Part shown: positions 16,119 to 23,724 of the stretch, piece by piece
Position numbering within the stretch: the stretch's first letter is position 1
How the letters are laid out: each line of letters begins with the position of its first letter
Assembly (NCBI GenBank): GCA_903834835.1
Contig: CAILKO010000008.1
Location: forward strand, 18,684-82,683
Source: an uncultured Pseudomonadota bacterium
GTDB taxonomy: Bacteria > Pseudomonadota > Gammaproteobacteria > Burkholderiales > SG8-39
DNA: 64,000 bases
Direction of reading: 5' to 3'
Translations under genes and position numbers: made by a program
The notes under the pieces: model-generated
Database searches by the model: none
Seen by the model: only the letters and a program-made list of their open reading frames with translations
What the model was told of the DNA's origin: nothing

Positions 16119-18275
16119 ATGCGCCGGATGCCAGTCAGGCTCTCCGCGGTTGCATTGATCGCACTCCTTGTAACCGCATTCTTCTGGCTCGATGGTCCCT
16201 CGCAACTGAGTTTCGAGGCGCTCAAAATGCGCCGGTCCGAGTTGGTGGGCCTCTATCAGCGTCATCCCGCCGGAATGGTGGCCGTGTTCAGCGCGGTGTA
16301 CGTGCTGATTACCGGTTTCTCTCTCCCCGGAGCTGCGCTCCTGACCCTTGCGGCGGGTGCGATCTTCGGCCTTTTGGCAGGCGTCGTCGTGGTGTCGCTC
16401 GCGTCTACCGTCGGCGCGACGATCGCCTTCCTGAGCAGCCGGTTCATATTGAGAGACTGGGTACGCAAACGGTATGGCGCCCAGGTCTCGCGGATGGATC
16501 GTGGCGTCGAGCGCGACGGGGCGCTCTACCTGCTTGGCCTGCGTCTGATACCGGCCGTGCCCTTCTTTCTGCTCAACCTCGTGATGGGCATGACGGCGAT
16601 GCGTCCCCGGACATTTGTGTGGGCAAGTCAGCTCGGCATGCTGCCGGCCACGTTGGTCTTCGTGAACGCAGGCACGCAGATCGCAACGCTCGCCTCGCCT
16701 GCAGACGTGCTATCTCCTTCGGTCTTGTGCTCTCTCGCATTGCTCGGGCTATTCCCGATTGCTGCGGCGAGAATGTTGGAATGGCTGCGGCGGGTTCGGC
16801 TCTATCGCCGGTGGCCCCGGCCGGCTCGCTTCGATCGCAACTTGGTAGTAATTGGAGGCGGATCCGCAGGCCTCGTCAGCGCCTATGTCGCGGCGGGCTC
16901 GGGCGCCGCGGTGACCCTTGTGGAACGGGAGCGGATGGGAGGTGATTGCCTCAATACGGGGTGCGTGCCGTCCAAGGCGCTGGTCGCGACCACGCGGGTG
17001 ATTGCGCAGATCCGCAATGCGAAGGCATATGGCCTCGCAGTTGCAGACGTCACATTCGAATTTTCCGAGATTATGGCGAGGGTGCGCCATGTCATCGAAC
17101 GGATCAGGCCTCATGACTCGGTCGAACGTTACTCGGCTCTTGGTGTGGAGTGTCTGGCTGGTGAGGCGCGGCTCGTCTCTCCATGGGAGGTGGAGGTTCG
17201 CGCAGAAGACGGGAGCGTCCGACGTATCAGCACGAGGGCGGTCATTATTGCGACAGGTGCGCGCCCCTCAGTACCGGATATTCCGGGGCTCGCCGAGCTG
17301 GGATTTCTTACATCGGACACTATATGGGATTTGCGCGTGTTGCCGCGCCGCCTGCTGGTTCTCGGTGGAGGCCCCATAGGCTGCGAACTCGCGCAGGCAT
17401 TCGCGAGACTCGGCTCCGAGGTAACGATTGTCGAGCGCGGCCCGCAGCTACTGCCCAGGGAAGACGTGGACGTCGCCCGGGAAATTGAACGCCGATTCGA
17501 TAACGAGGGTATCCGGGTGCATCTCGGGCATGTCGCGGCCCGTTGCGCGATATCGGACGGTGAAAAAAAATTGATCGCGTTGCGTGACGGGAGCGAAATC
17601 ACGTTTTCGTACGATGCCCTGCTATGTGCGGTCGGCCGTACTCCGAGAGTCAGTGGTTTCGGGTTGGAGGAACTGGGCATAGATCTGACCGGCTCGGGTG
17701 CGGTCGCGACGAATGAATTCCTGCAGACGAGGTATCCAAACATCCTCGCTTGCGGGGACGTTGCAGGCCCCTATCAGTTTACGCACTCAGCATCGCATCA
17801 GGCCTGGTGCGCGGCCATGAATGCCCTGTTCGGCGGACTACGCCGGATGCGAGCGGATTATTCCGTCATGCCCTGGGCGACATTTGTCGAACCCGAGGTC
17901 GCGCGTGTCGGGCTGAATGAGCGAGAAGCGGCGGAGCGTGGCTTGGCGTGCGACGTAACGCGCTACGATCTGAGTGAACTGGACCGTGCGATCGTGGACG
18001 AGACCGCGCACGGTTTTGTAAAGGTTCTTACGGAACCCGGACGAGGGACTGTGCTCGGCGCCACTGTGGTCGGCGAACGCGCAGGAGAATTGATCGGCGA
18101 GTATGCCGCGGCGATGCGACACGGGACCGGTCTGTCAGGGATACTGCGCACGATTCATGTCTACCCGACCTACGCAGAGGCCGCGAAGCTTTTAGCGGGA
18201 CGCTGGCGCGCGGCACGCGTTCCAGGCTGGCTGCTGCGATGGGTCGGCAAGTACCATGGCTGGCGCCGTGGATGA
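16119..18275 (+). CDS. VTT/TVP38-TMEM64 membrane domain fused to a mercuric reductase-like flavoprotein
   Basis: A 718-residue fusion. Residues about 1-220 are membrane-spanning with the VTT (DedA-like) pattern, e.g. FSLPGAALLTLAAGAIFG and LRLIPAVPFFLLNLVMG. From about 240 a class I pyridine nucleotide-disulfide oxidoreductase follows: FAD motif VVIGGGSAGLVSA, redox-active cysteines in GGDCLNTGCVPSK, NAD(P) motif VLGGGPIGCELA, and the C-terminal HVYPTYAEA with the interface His-Glu. The N-terminal heavy-metal-binding domain and C-terminal Cys pair of true MerA are absent, so mercury reduction is unlikely. It overlaps the next gene by 20 bases. Confidence 0.9.
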   Translation: MRRMPVRLSAVALIALLVTAFFWLDGPSQLSFEALKMRRSELVGLYQRHPAGMVAVFSAVYVLITGFSLPGAALLTLAAGAIFGLLAGVVVVSLASTVGATIAFLSSRFILRDWVRKRYGAQVSRMDRGVERDGALYLLGLRLIPAVPFFLLNLVMGMTAMRPRTFVWASQLGMLPATLVFVNAGTQIATLASPADVLSPSVLCSLALLGLFPIAAARMLEWLRRVRLYRRWPRPARFDRNLVVIGGGSAGLVSAYVAAGSGAAVTLVERERMGGDCLNTGCVPSKALVATTRVIAQIRNAKAYGLAVADVTFEFSEIMARVRHVIERIRPHDSVERYSALGVECLAGEARLVSPWEVEVRAEDGSVRRISTRAVIIATGARPSVPDIPGLAELGFLTSDTIWDLRVLPRRLLVLGGGPIGCELAQAFARLGSEVTIVERGPQLLPREDVDVAREIERRFDNEGIRVHLGHVAARCAISDGEKKLIALRDGSEITFSYDALLCAVGRTPRVSGFGLEELGIDLTGSGAVATNEFLQTRYPNILACGDVAGPYQFTHSASHQAWCAAMNALFGGLRRMRADYSVMPWATFVEPEVARVGLNEREAAERGLACDVTRYDLSELDRAIVDETAHGFVKVLTEPGRGTVLGATVVGERAGELIGEYAAAMRHGTGLSGILRTIHVYPTYAEAAKLLAGRWRAARVPGWLLRWVGKYHGWRRG

Positions 18276-18957
18276 CCGGGACGCCGCGTGGAGGATGTCG
18301 ATCGTCATCCCCGCGCTAAATGAAGCCGAAGGGATTGCCGAGACCCTGCGCGCGCTGCAGGCCATGCGATCCGACGGCCATGAAATAATTCTGGTCGATG
18401 GGGGAAGTCAGGACGCGACGGTTGCTCTGGCGGCCTCGCAGGTAGATCGGCTTGTATGCAGCGCGCCGGGGCGTGCGACTCAGATGAACGCGGGCGCTGC
18501 GGTCGCATCGGGCGCTGCGCTCCTGTTCCTGCACGCGGACACGAGGCTCCCTGAGGATGCATGCACTCTTGTCAGTGATGCGCTCGCGAGGGCGGCCTGG
18601 GGCAGATTCGACGTCCAGATTCTAGGCAAGCATCGCATGCTCGGGTGCATCGCCTGGTTAATGAACCTGCGCTCGCGGCTGACGGGAATTGCAACTGGAG
18701 ATCAGGCGATATTCGTGCGCCGAGACACTTTTCGCGCGCTGGGCGGGTTTTCCGCAATTCCGCTGATGGAAGACATCGAAATTTGTACGCGGCTGCGGCG
18801 CATTACACGGCCGGCGTGCCTTGTCGCAAAGGTTTCGACTTCCGGGCGAAGATGGGAATCTCACGGAGTCTGGCGCACCATGTTCCTGATGTGGGGTCTC
18901 AGACTTGCGTACGCACTCGGAATACCACCGCGGGTGCTCGCCCGGCGCTACGGATGA
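18256..18957 (+). CDS. Family 2 glycosyltransferase (TIGR04283-like)
   Basis: A 233-residue GT-A enzyme. MSIVIPALNEAEGIAETL is the nucleotide-sugar binding start; ILVDGGSQDAT and LFLHADTRLP (the acidic metal-binding triad) follow. GDQAIFVRRDTF and IPLMEDIEICTRL match the TIGR04283 group. ATG 18256 overlaps the previous stop; ATG 18295 is less likely because a ribosome site lies too close. Its stop shares ATGA with the next start, implying coupling. In other genomes this group pairs with the CofC-like family found immediately downstream. Confidence 0.88.
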   Translation: MAGAVDDRDAAWRMSIVIPALNEAEGIAETLRALQAMRSDGHEIILVDGGSQDATVALAASQVDRLVCSAPGRATQMNAGAAVASGAALLFLHADTRLPEDACTLVSDALARAAWGRFDVQILGKHRMLGCIAWLMNLRSRLTGIATGDQAIFVRRDTFRALGGFSAIPLMEDIEICTRLRRITRPACLVAKVSTSGRRWESHGVWRTMFLMWGLRLAYALGIPPRVLARRYG

Positions 18958-19613
18958 GCCGCCCTGGCGAAACGATACTGGTGTTTTCGCGGATCCCGCA
19001 TCCCGGACAGACCAAGACGCGACTGATTCCGAAGCTCGGTGCATGGCGTGCTGCAAAACTGCATGAGCGCCTGCTCGTGCGGACACTCGCAATCGCAAGG
19101 ATGTCCGGAGCAAGGGTCGAACTGCATTGGGCGGGTCGAGGCCGGGGTCATCTTCAGAAAATGAAGAAGCTCCTTGCTGGGCATGGCGTGCGAGTCGTTC
19201 CGCAACTTGGTGATGATCTTGGACTGCGGATGCTGCATGCGATTCGCCTCGGTCTGCGCCGGGGAGGGCGGGTCATACTCGTGGGGAGCGACATACCCGC
19301 GCTCAGCCGCCGGGATTTTGGGGCGGCGCTCGGCGCATTGCGTGCGGGGTACCATTGCGCAATATCGCCGACCGAAGATGGGGGCTATGCCTTGCTCGCG
19401 CTGCGGCGAGTCGTTCCGGAACTGTTTCACGGGTTCCGCTGGAGCCAGCCCGATGTCTATGCGTGCACTTCAACCGTGCTGGACAGCCTTCAGTTGCGTT
19501 GGAAGGCGTTATCCGTTCTTTGGGACGTCGACACGCCGACGGATGCAAGGCGGGCCCTGGATGTCAGATCGCGCCGCTTTTTCTCAGTAGTTCGGCGATC
19601 TGCTGCGCGATGA
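18954..19613 (+). CDS. CofC/DUF2064-like nucleotidyl/glycosyltransferase (TIGR04282-like)
   Basis: A 219-residue protein. ILVFSRIPHPGQTKTRLIPKLG near the N-terminus is the nucleotide-binding signature of DUF2064 proteins, and VILVGSDIPALSRRDF with SPTEDGGYALLALR are further family motifs. The start ATG 18954 overlaps the TGA of the GT2 gene. The 3' end overlaps the convergent GDSL gene by 50 bases. Substrate unknown; the pairing with the TIGR04283-type gene suggests a joint role in making a small glycoconjugate. Confidence 0.85.
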   Translation: MSRPGETILVFSRIPHPGQTKTRLIPKLGAWRAAKLHERLLVRTLAIARMSGARVELHWAGRGRGHLQKMKKLLAGHGVRVVPQLGDDLGLRMLHAIRLGLRRGGRVILVGSDIPALSRRDFGAALGALRAGYHCAISPTEDGGYALLALRRVVPELFHGFRWSQPDVYACTSTVLDSLQLRWKALSVLWDVDTPTDARRALDVRSRRFFSVVRRSAAR

Positions 19614-20205
19614 TGCGGTAGCCACGCGCATTGGGGTGCACAAGGTCGGATTTCAGCGCGCGATCCTTTAATACAGATTCCAGCGTGGCGCCGTCATAGG
19701 GAATCCTGAATTCGGCCGCAATTTCGGAATAGAACCGGGGGGGTGAAATCCCGAATCCAGGTTCCGGCGTACCGATCAATACCACCTGAATTCCGCGGTC
19801 GCGAGCAAGCCGGATCATCTTACGGACATTCGAGGCCACCCCGTCTTTCCCGAGTCTGCGGAGGAAATCGTTGCCACCCGTGCACAACAAAAGCAGCGCA
19901 GGAGTGTGCTCCTCCAGTGTGGCGGGGAGCCGGCCAAGGGCCTCTTCGCTGGTTTCGCCTGGAACGCCAGCCCGCACGACGCTTAGACCGGTCAACGCGG
20001 CCAGTTGGGCCGGATAGCTTTCTTCTTCGCTGGCGCCTGTCCCGTAGGTGAGGCTGTCGCCGAACGCGAGAATTTTCGCTCCGGCGGGCATGTGATCAAG
20101 CCGCGGGCTCTTGCTGCAGCCGGAAATGCCTGCCGAGACTGCGGCAAGAAAAACGACCAGGAAGGCACGTCGCACGCGCAGAGCCACACCATCCCTTTCA
20201 CTCAC
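19564..20205 (-). CDS. GDSL-type esterase/arylesterase lipoprotein (TesA-like)
   Basis: About 213 residues. The N-terminal RRAFLVVFLAAVSAGISGC is a lipoprotein signal peptide with lipobox ISGC. ILAFGDSLTYGTGA is SGNH block I with the nucleophile Ser, LLCTGGNDFLRRL carries the Asn block, and DLVHPNARGY carries the Asp/His block. It would hydrolyse ester or thioester bonds at the outer or inner membrane surface. There is no ATG near the signal peptide; GTG 20205 is chosen, GTG 20187, 20175 or 20238 are possible. It converges on and overlaps the preceding gene by 50 bases. Confidence 0.85.
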   Translation of the reverse strand: MSERDGVALRVRRAFLVVFLAAVSAGISGCSKSPRLDHMPAGAKILAFGDSLTYGTGASEEESYPAQLAALTGLSVVRAGVPGETSEEALGRLPATLEEHTPALLLLCTGGNDFLRRLGKDGVASNVRKMIRLARDRGIQVVLIGTPEPGFGISPPRFYSEIAAEFRIPYDGATLESVLKDRALKSDLVHPNARGYRIIAQQIAELLRKSGAI

Positions 20206-20229
20206 GCCAGCGCTGTAAAAACTAGCCGC

Positions 20230-20257
20230 CTGACACACTTGTAAGCCATGCTACACT
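20230..20257 (+). promoter_or_regulatory. Candidate promoter for tctBA
   Basis: CTGACA at 20230-20235 and TACACT at 20252-20257, with 16 bases between them, in the gap between the divergent GDSL gene and tctB. The tctB ATG is 71 bases further on. By-eye assignment only. Confidence 0.3.
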
Positions 20258-20327
20258 TCGCTCGCCGGGGGGCAAGGCAGGGATGACAATTGCCAGACCC
20301 CTGTCTTTACAGAGGAGGGCGCAAGCC

Positions 20328-20783
20328 ATGCAAATCAAGAGTCCTATGGATTTCTGGTCGGGACTGATCTTCGTCATTTCCGGCCTGTTTATCGGTATCT
20401 ACGGTTATCAGAACTATCAGATGGGGTCTGCATTGCGCATGGGGCCCGCCTATTTCCCGGTCTGGCTGGGAGGGCTTACAGCCGCGCTCGGGGCGATCGT
20501 CTTTTTCCGGTCATTCATCCTCAAAGGCGCGAAGGTCGGGAAGTTTCACCTTCGCCCGATGTTCTTCATCATCGGAGCCTGCGTGCTCTATGGCTACATC
20601 CTGAAGCCGGTTGGCCTCGTTCTGGCAACGGTGATCCTGACTGCCGTAAGCGCATTCGGCGGCCATGAGTTCAAGGCCAAGGAAGTTGCCATCCTCAGCG
20701 TCGTGATGGTGATTTTCTCGGTTGTCATTTTCGTCTGGGGCCTGAAGCTGCCGTTCCCGCTCTGGCCGGCGTTTGTTCAATAA
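20328..20783 (+). CDS. tctB: Tripartite tricarboxylate transporter, small membrane subunit TctB
   Basis: A 151-residue protein with four hydrophobic helices (FWSGLIFVISGLFIGIYGY, PVWLGGLTAALGAIVFF, then two more). MGPAYFPVWLG is the TctB signature. ATG 20328 follows GGAGGG at 20314-20319; the open frame from 20283 is too long. With TctA it forms the membrane part of a sodium- or proton-driven uptake system for carboxylates that needs a Bug receptor. None is adjacent here. Confidence 0.93.
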   Translation: MQIKSPMDFWSGLIFVISGLFIGIYGYQNYQMGSALRMGPAYFPVWLGGLTAALGAIVFFRSFILKGAKVGKFHLRPMFFIIGACVLYGYILKPVGLVLATVILTAVSAFGGHEFKAKEVAILSVVMVIFSVVIFVWGLKLPFPLWPAFVQ

Positions 20784-20801
20784 GGGCGAGGAACCGAGAT
20801 C

Positions 20802-22307
20802 ATGGAAATTTTCGCAAACCTGTGGCTTGGCCTTCAGGTCGCCGTCAGCCCGCTCAATCTGATGTATTGCCTTATCGGTGTTCTGCTCGGTACGCTCGTC
20901 GGCGTCCTCCCAGGCATCGGCCCTACGGCAACGATCGCGATGCTGTTGCCGATCACCTTCAACCTCAATCCGACGGCCGCGCTAATCATGCTCTCGGGCA
21001 TCTATTACGGCGCCAGCTACGGCGGATCGACGACCGCCATTCTGGTCAACATCCCCGGGGAGATTTCGTCGGTTGTGACGACACTGGATGGCTACCAGAT
21101 GGCAAGGCAGGGGCGGGCCGGCCCCGCGCTGGCGATATCTGCCATTGGATCCTTCATAGGCGGTTGCGTGGCGACACTGTTGATCGCATGGGCGGCCCCA
21201 CCGCTCGCGGAAATTGCGCTCAAGTTCGGCCCCGCCGAGTACTTTTCGCTGATGGTATTCGGCCTGATCGGCGCGACGATTCTTGCGCACGGTTCGGTGA
21301 TCAAGGCAATCGCGATGGTGCTGATGGGCCTGCTGTTCGGGATCGTCGGCACGGACGTCAACTCGGGTGTCCTCCGGTACACCTTCGGTGTGCCGGAACT
21401 ATCAGACGGCATCGGTCTCGTACCGCTCTTCATGGGCATGTACGGGATATCCGAGATCATCAAGAATCTTGAAGACAAGGGCGAACGGGAAGTCTTCACA
21501 AAGGATGTGAAAAACCTGTTCCCGCGCTGGGCGGACTTCAAGGCTTCGATTGGCGCGATTCTGCGCGGTACTGCCATCGGATCCGCGCTGGGTCTTCTGC
21601 CGGGGGGGGGAGGGCTGATTGCGTCCTTCACGTCCTATATGGTCGAGAAAAAGATGTCAAAGCATCCGGAGCAGTTCGGCAAGGGTGCAATTGCCGGTGT
21701 TGCAGGTCCGGAAACGGCCAACAATGCCGCAGCCCAGACGTCGTTTATTCCCATGCTCACCCTTGGCATACCCAGCAACATCGTGATGGCCCTGATGATC
21801 GGCGCCATGATGATCCAGGGGATCGCGCCGGGTCCGCAGGTCATGACGTCCAAGCCAGATCTTTTCTGGGGTCTGATCGTTTCGATGTGGGTCGGAAACC
21901 TGTTGCTGGTCGTGCTGAACCTGCCCCTGATCGGCATCTGGGTCAAGCTGCTCCAGATTCCTTATCGGCTGCTGTTCCCGGGCATACTGGTTTTCATGAG
22001 CATCGGCGTGTTCAGCCTTTCGAACAACGCTTTCGACATGCTCGTTCTCGGCATCTACGGGCTGTTCGGCATCGTCTGCATGAAGCTCCAGATGGAGATG
22101 GCGCCGCTTGCGCTCGGGGTCGTGCTTGGGCCCTTGATGGAGGAAAATCTGCGCCGGGCGATGTTGCTCTCGCGCGGAGATGCGACCGTGTTCTTTACGC
22201 GGCCGATATCCTCCGGCTTCATGATCGCGTCCATCGTTCTTCTTATCGTCCTGTCGCTGCCCTTCATCCGCAAGAAGCGCGAGCAGGTATTCGTCGAAGA
22301 AGAATAA
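20802..22307 (+). CDS. tctA: Tripartite tricarboxylate transporter, large membrane subunit TctA
   Basis: A 501-residue, about 12-helix permease. LVGVLPGIGPTATIAMLLP, IYYGASYGGSTTAILVNIPG and GLLPGGGGLIASF are the conserved TctA loops; PETANNAAAQTSFIPMLTLG is the central motif. It starts 18 bases after tctB. It imports di- or tricarboxylates delivered by a periplasmic Bug protein. Two tandem hairpins, the second an intrinsic terminator, follow the stop. Confidence 0.96.
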   Translation: MEIFANLWLGLQVAVSPLNLMYCLIGVLLGTLVGVLPGIGPTATIAMLLPITFNLNPTAALIMLSGIYYGASYGGSTTAILVNIPGEISSVVTTLDGYQMARQGRAGPALAISAIGSFIGGCVATLLIAWAAPPLAEIALKFGPAEYFSLMVFGLIGATILAHGSVIKAIAMVLMGLLFGIVGTDVNSGVLRYTFGVPELSDGIGLVPLFMGMYGISEIIKNLEDKGEREVFTKDVKNLFPRWADFKASIGAILRGTAIGSALGLLPGGGGLIASFTSYMVEKKMSKHPEQFGKGAIAGVAGPETANNAAAQTSFIPMLTLGIPSNIVMALMIGAMMIQGIAPGPQVMTSKPDLFWGLIVSMWVGNLLLVVLNLPLIGIWVKLLQIPYRLLFPGILVFMSIGVFSLSNNAFDMLVLGIYGLFGIVCMKLQMEMAPLALGVVLGPLMEENLRRAMLLSRGDATVFFTRPISSGFMIASIVLLIVLSLPFIRKKREQVFVEEE

Positions 22308-22317
22308 GGTCAGCGGC

Positions 22318-22336
22318 CGCGGGTTCAAGACCCGCG
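22318..22336 (+). repeat. Hairpin after tctA
   Basis: CGCGGGT and ACCCGCG form a perfect 7-base-pair stem around TCAAG, directly upstream of the terminator hairpin. The loop region resembles a tRNA T-arm but no tRNA body is present. Confidence 0.45.
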
Positions 22337-22343
22337 AAAGTGG

Positions 22344-22373
22344 AAAGGGGCGCCGCTTGGTGCCCCTTTTTTT
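22344..22373 (+). terminator. Intrinsic terminator of tctBA
   Basis: An 11-base-pair stem (AAAGGGGCGCC with GGTGCCCCTTT, one G-T pair) closed by GCTT and followed by a run of T up to 22373. It lies between the tctA stop and the stop of the convergent SIMPL gene. The reverse strand has a weaker T-run, so it may work partly in both directions. Confidence 0.85.
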
Positions 22374-22391
22374 GGATCGATCGAGGCAGGG

Positions 22392-23153
22392 TCAGTGCAA
22401 CTGGATCTGGCCGGTGACTCTGACAGTCACGCGCGAGTTGCCGGCTTCCGCGGAAACGCCGGGATTGGTCGCTGCCCTTTGAGCGAGCGCGAAAGCGACC
22501 GGACGTGGTGGCGGCGTGCCGCCCGAGGCTTCGATGTCCAGTTTGCGGATACGGTAACCCTTGGCCTGCAGCGATGAACTGACTAGTGCCGAGCGACGCT
22601 GGAAGGCGGCGAGGGCCTCGGCGATCAACTCGTCCTCTGCGGTGCGGCGGGCAGCGGCCGTCAGACCAAACGAGAGGCCGCGGATGGTCAGCACGGCCTG
22701 AAGACGCGTAAGCAGTTCAATGGCAGCGGATATGTCGACGCTTTCAAGCGTGAGGTCCTGACGTGCACGCCAGCCGTTAATGCGGGAGTCCGGACCGTAG
22801 ATCGGGTAAATCTGGTACGTCCCGGAACGGGCCGCCACTGCGGGCGCTCCCTTGGCGAGTGCGAGGGCCGCATTCATCCTTCGGTTCACCGTAGCGGCAA
22901 GGGTCGCCGGATCCGGTCCCTCGGCTTCGGCCGCGAAAACCGCTGAGATCTGATCGTTGGTCACGTCGCGCTCGGATTCCGCCTGAAGCGCGACGACGTT
23001 CGTGTCCTGGGAGCCTACCGTCGTCAATGGGTCCTGAGCAAACGCCAAGCGGCTGTCGAATGCTGCGGCACTCAAGAGCACGGCGGGCAATGCGCATCGA
23101 CGCAACACCGCCCAGCCGGCGCCAGGCCGGCGAAGGAGTTGGGTCCTGTGCAC
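22392..23153 (-). CDS. SIMPL-domain (DUF541) exported protein
   Basis: A 253-residue protein with a signal peptide (CALPAVLLSAAAFDSRLAFAQ). The mature part has the DUF541 pattern: a NVVALQAESERDVTNDQI beta segment, a central WRARQDLTLESVDI, and a final segment with VTVRVTGQIQLH. The role of SIMPL proteins is poorly defined; some bacterial members are linked to oxidative stress or envelope integrity. The start is GTG 23153 with AGGA eight bases upstream; the open frame to ATG 23210 would overlap the previous gene by 47 bases. It follows the cobalamin adenosyltransferase on the same strand. Confidence 0.85.
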   Translation of the reverse strand: MHRTQLLRRPGAGWAVLRRCALPAVLLSAAAFDSRLAFAQDPLTTVGSQDTNVVALQAESERDVTNDQISAVFAAEAEGPDPATLAATVNRRMNAALALAKGAPAVAARSGTYQIYPIYGPDSRINGWRARQDLTLESVDISAAIELLTRLQAVLTIRGLSFGLTAAARRTAEDELIAEALAAFQRRSALVSSSLQAKGYRIRKLDIEASGGTPPPRPVAFALAQRAATNPGVSAEAGNSRVTVRVTGQIQLH

Positions 23154-23163
23154 GAGAGACGTC

Positions 23164-23715
23164 CTACTTCCTACGCTCGTGCCGCCACTGGACGTCGCTT
23201 CGACCGCCATGCCGATTGAGAATTCGTCCGAGCACGAAAAGCAGGTCGGAAAGCCGATTCAGATATTGACGGCCATGGCTTCCAACCTTCTCGGTACGGC
23301 CGAGGTCGACGAGGCTGCGTTCTGCGCGTCTGCAGATTGCACGGGCAAGGTGAGCCGCCGCGGCAGCGCGGGTGCCCCCGGGCAGGATGAACTCCTTTAA
23401 CGATGGCAGCGTCGCGTTCCAGCTTTCGACGTGTGCTTCCAGCGCAAGGAGTTGCTGTTCGGAGACCATGGAGTGGCCGGGGATGCTCGTTTCACCGCCT
23501 AGATCGAAGAGGTCGTGCTGAATATGCTCGAGTGCCGCCCGCCCCTCTGCAGGGATGTCCTCCGCGAGTATCAGGCCAATTGCGCTGTTCAGTTCGTCAA
23601 TGTCACCCAGCGCGCGCACGCGCGCGCTGTCCTTGGTGGTGCGCGACCCGTCGCCCAGACCGGTCTCTCCGCCGTCACCGGTGCGCGTCGTGATCTTCGA
23701 TAGCCTGTGTCCCAT
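23164..23715 (-). CDS. Cob(I)yrinic acid a,c-diamide adenosyltransferase, PduO type
   Basis: A 183-residue protein of the PduO/MMAB family. TRTGDGGETGLGDGSR is the ATP-binding N-terminus and GDIDELNSAIGL is the second motif; RRAERSLVDL and LNRLSDLLFVLGR complete the signature. It adenosylates cob(I)alamin to make coenzyme B12. TATAAT on its strand (23724-23729) lies eight bases before the ATG and overlaps the xseA stop, so it may have its own nearly leaderless promoter as well as xseA read-through. Confidence 0.94.
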   Translation of the reverse strand: MGHRLSKITTRTGDGGETGLGDGSRTTKDSARVRALGDIDELNSAIGLILAEDIPAEGRAALEHIQHDLFDLGGETSIPGHSMVSEQQLLALEAHVESWNATLPSLKEFILPGGTRAAAAAHLARAICRRAERSLVDLGRTEKVGSHGRQYLNRLSDLLFVLGRILNRHGGRSDVQWRHERRK

Positions 23716-23724
23716 CGTTCCGGA

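Noticed and set aside
16119..18275. Mercury resistance locus
   Set aside because: The flavoprotein resembles MerA, but there is no HMA domain, no C-terminal Cys pair, and no merR, merT or merP nearby.
22318..22336. tRNA gene suggested by a T-arm-like stem with loop TTCAAGA
   Set aside because: No matching acceptor stem, D-arm or anticodon arm exists in the preceding 70 bases, which are the end of tctA. It is a plain hairpin next to a terminator.
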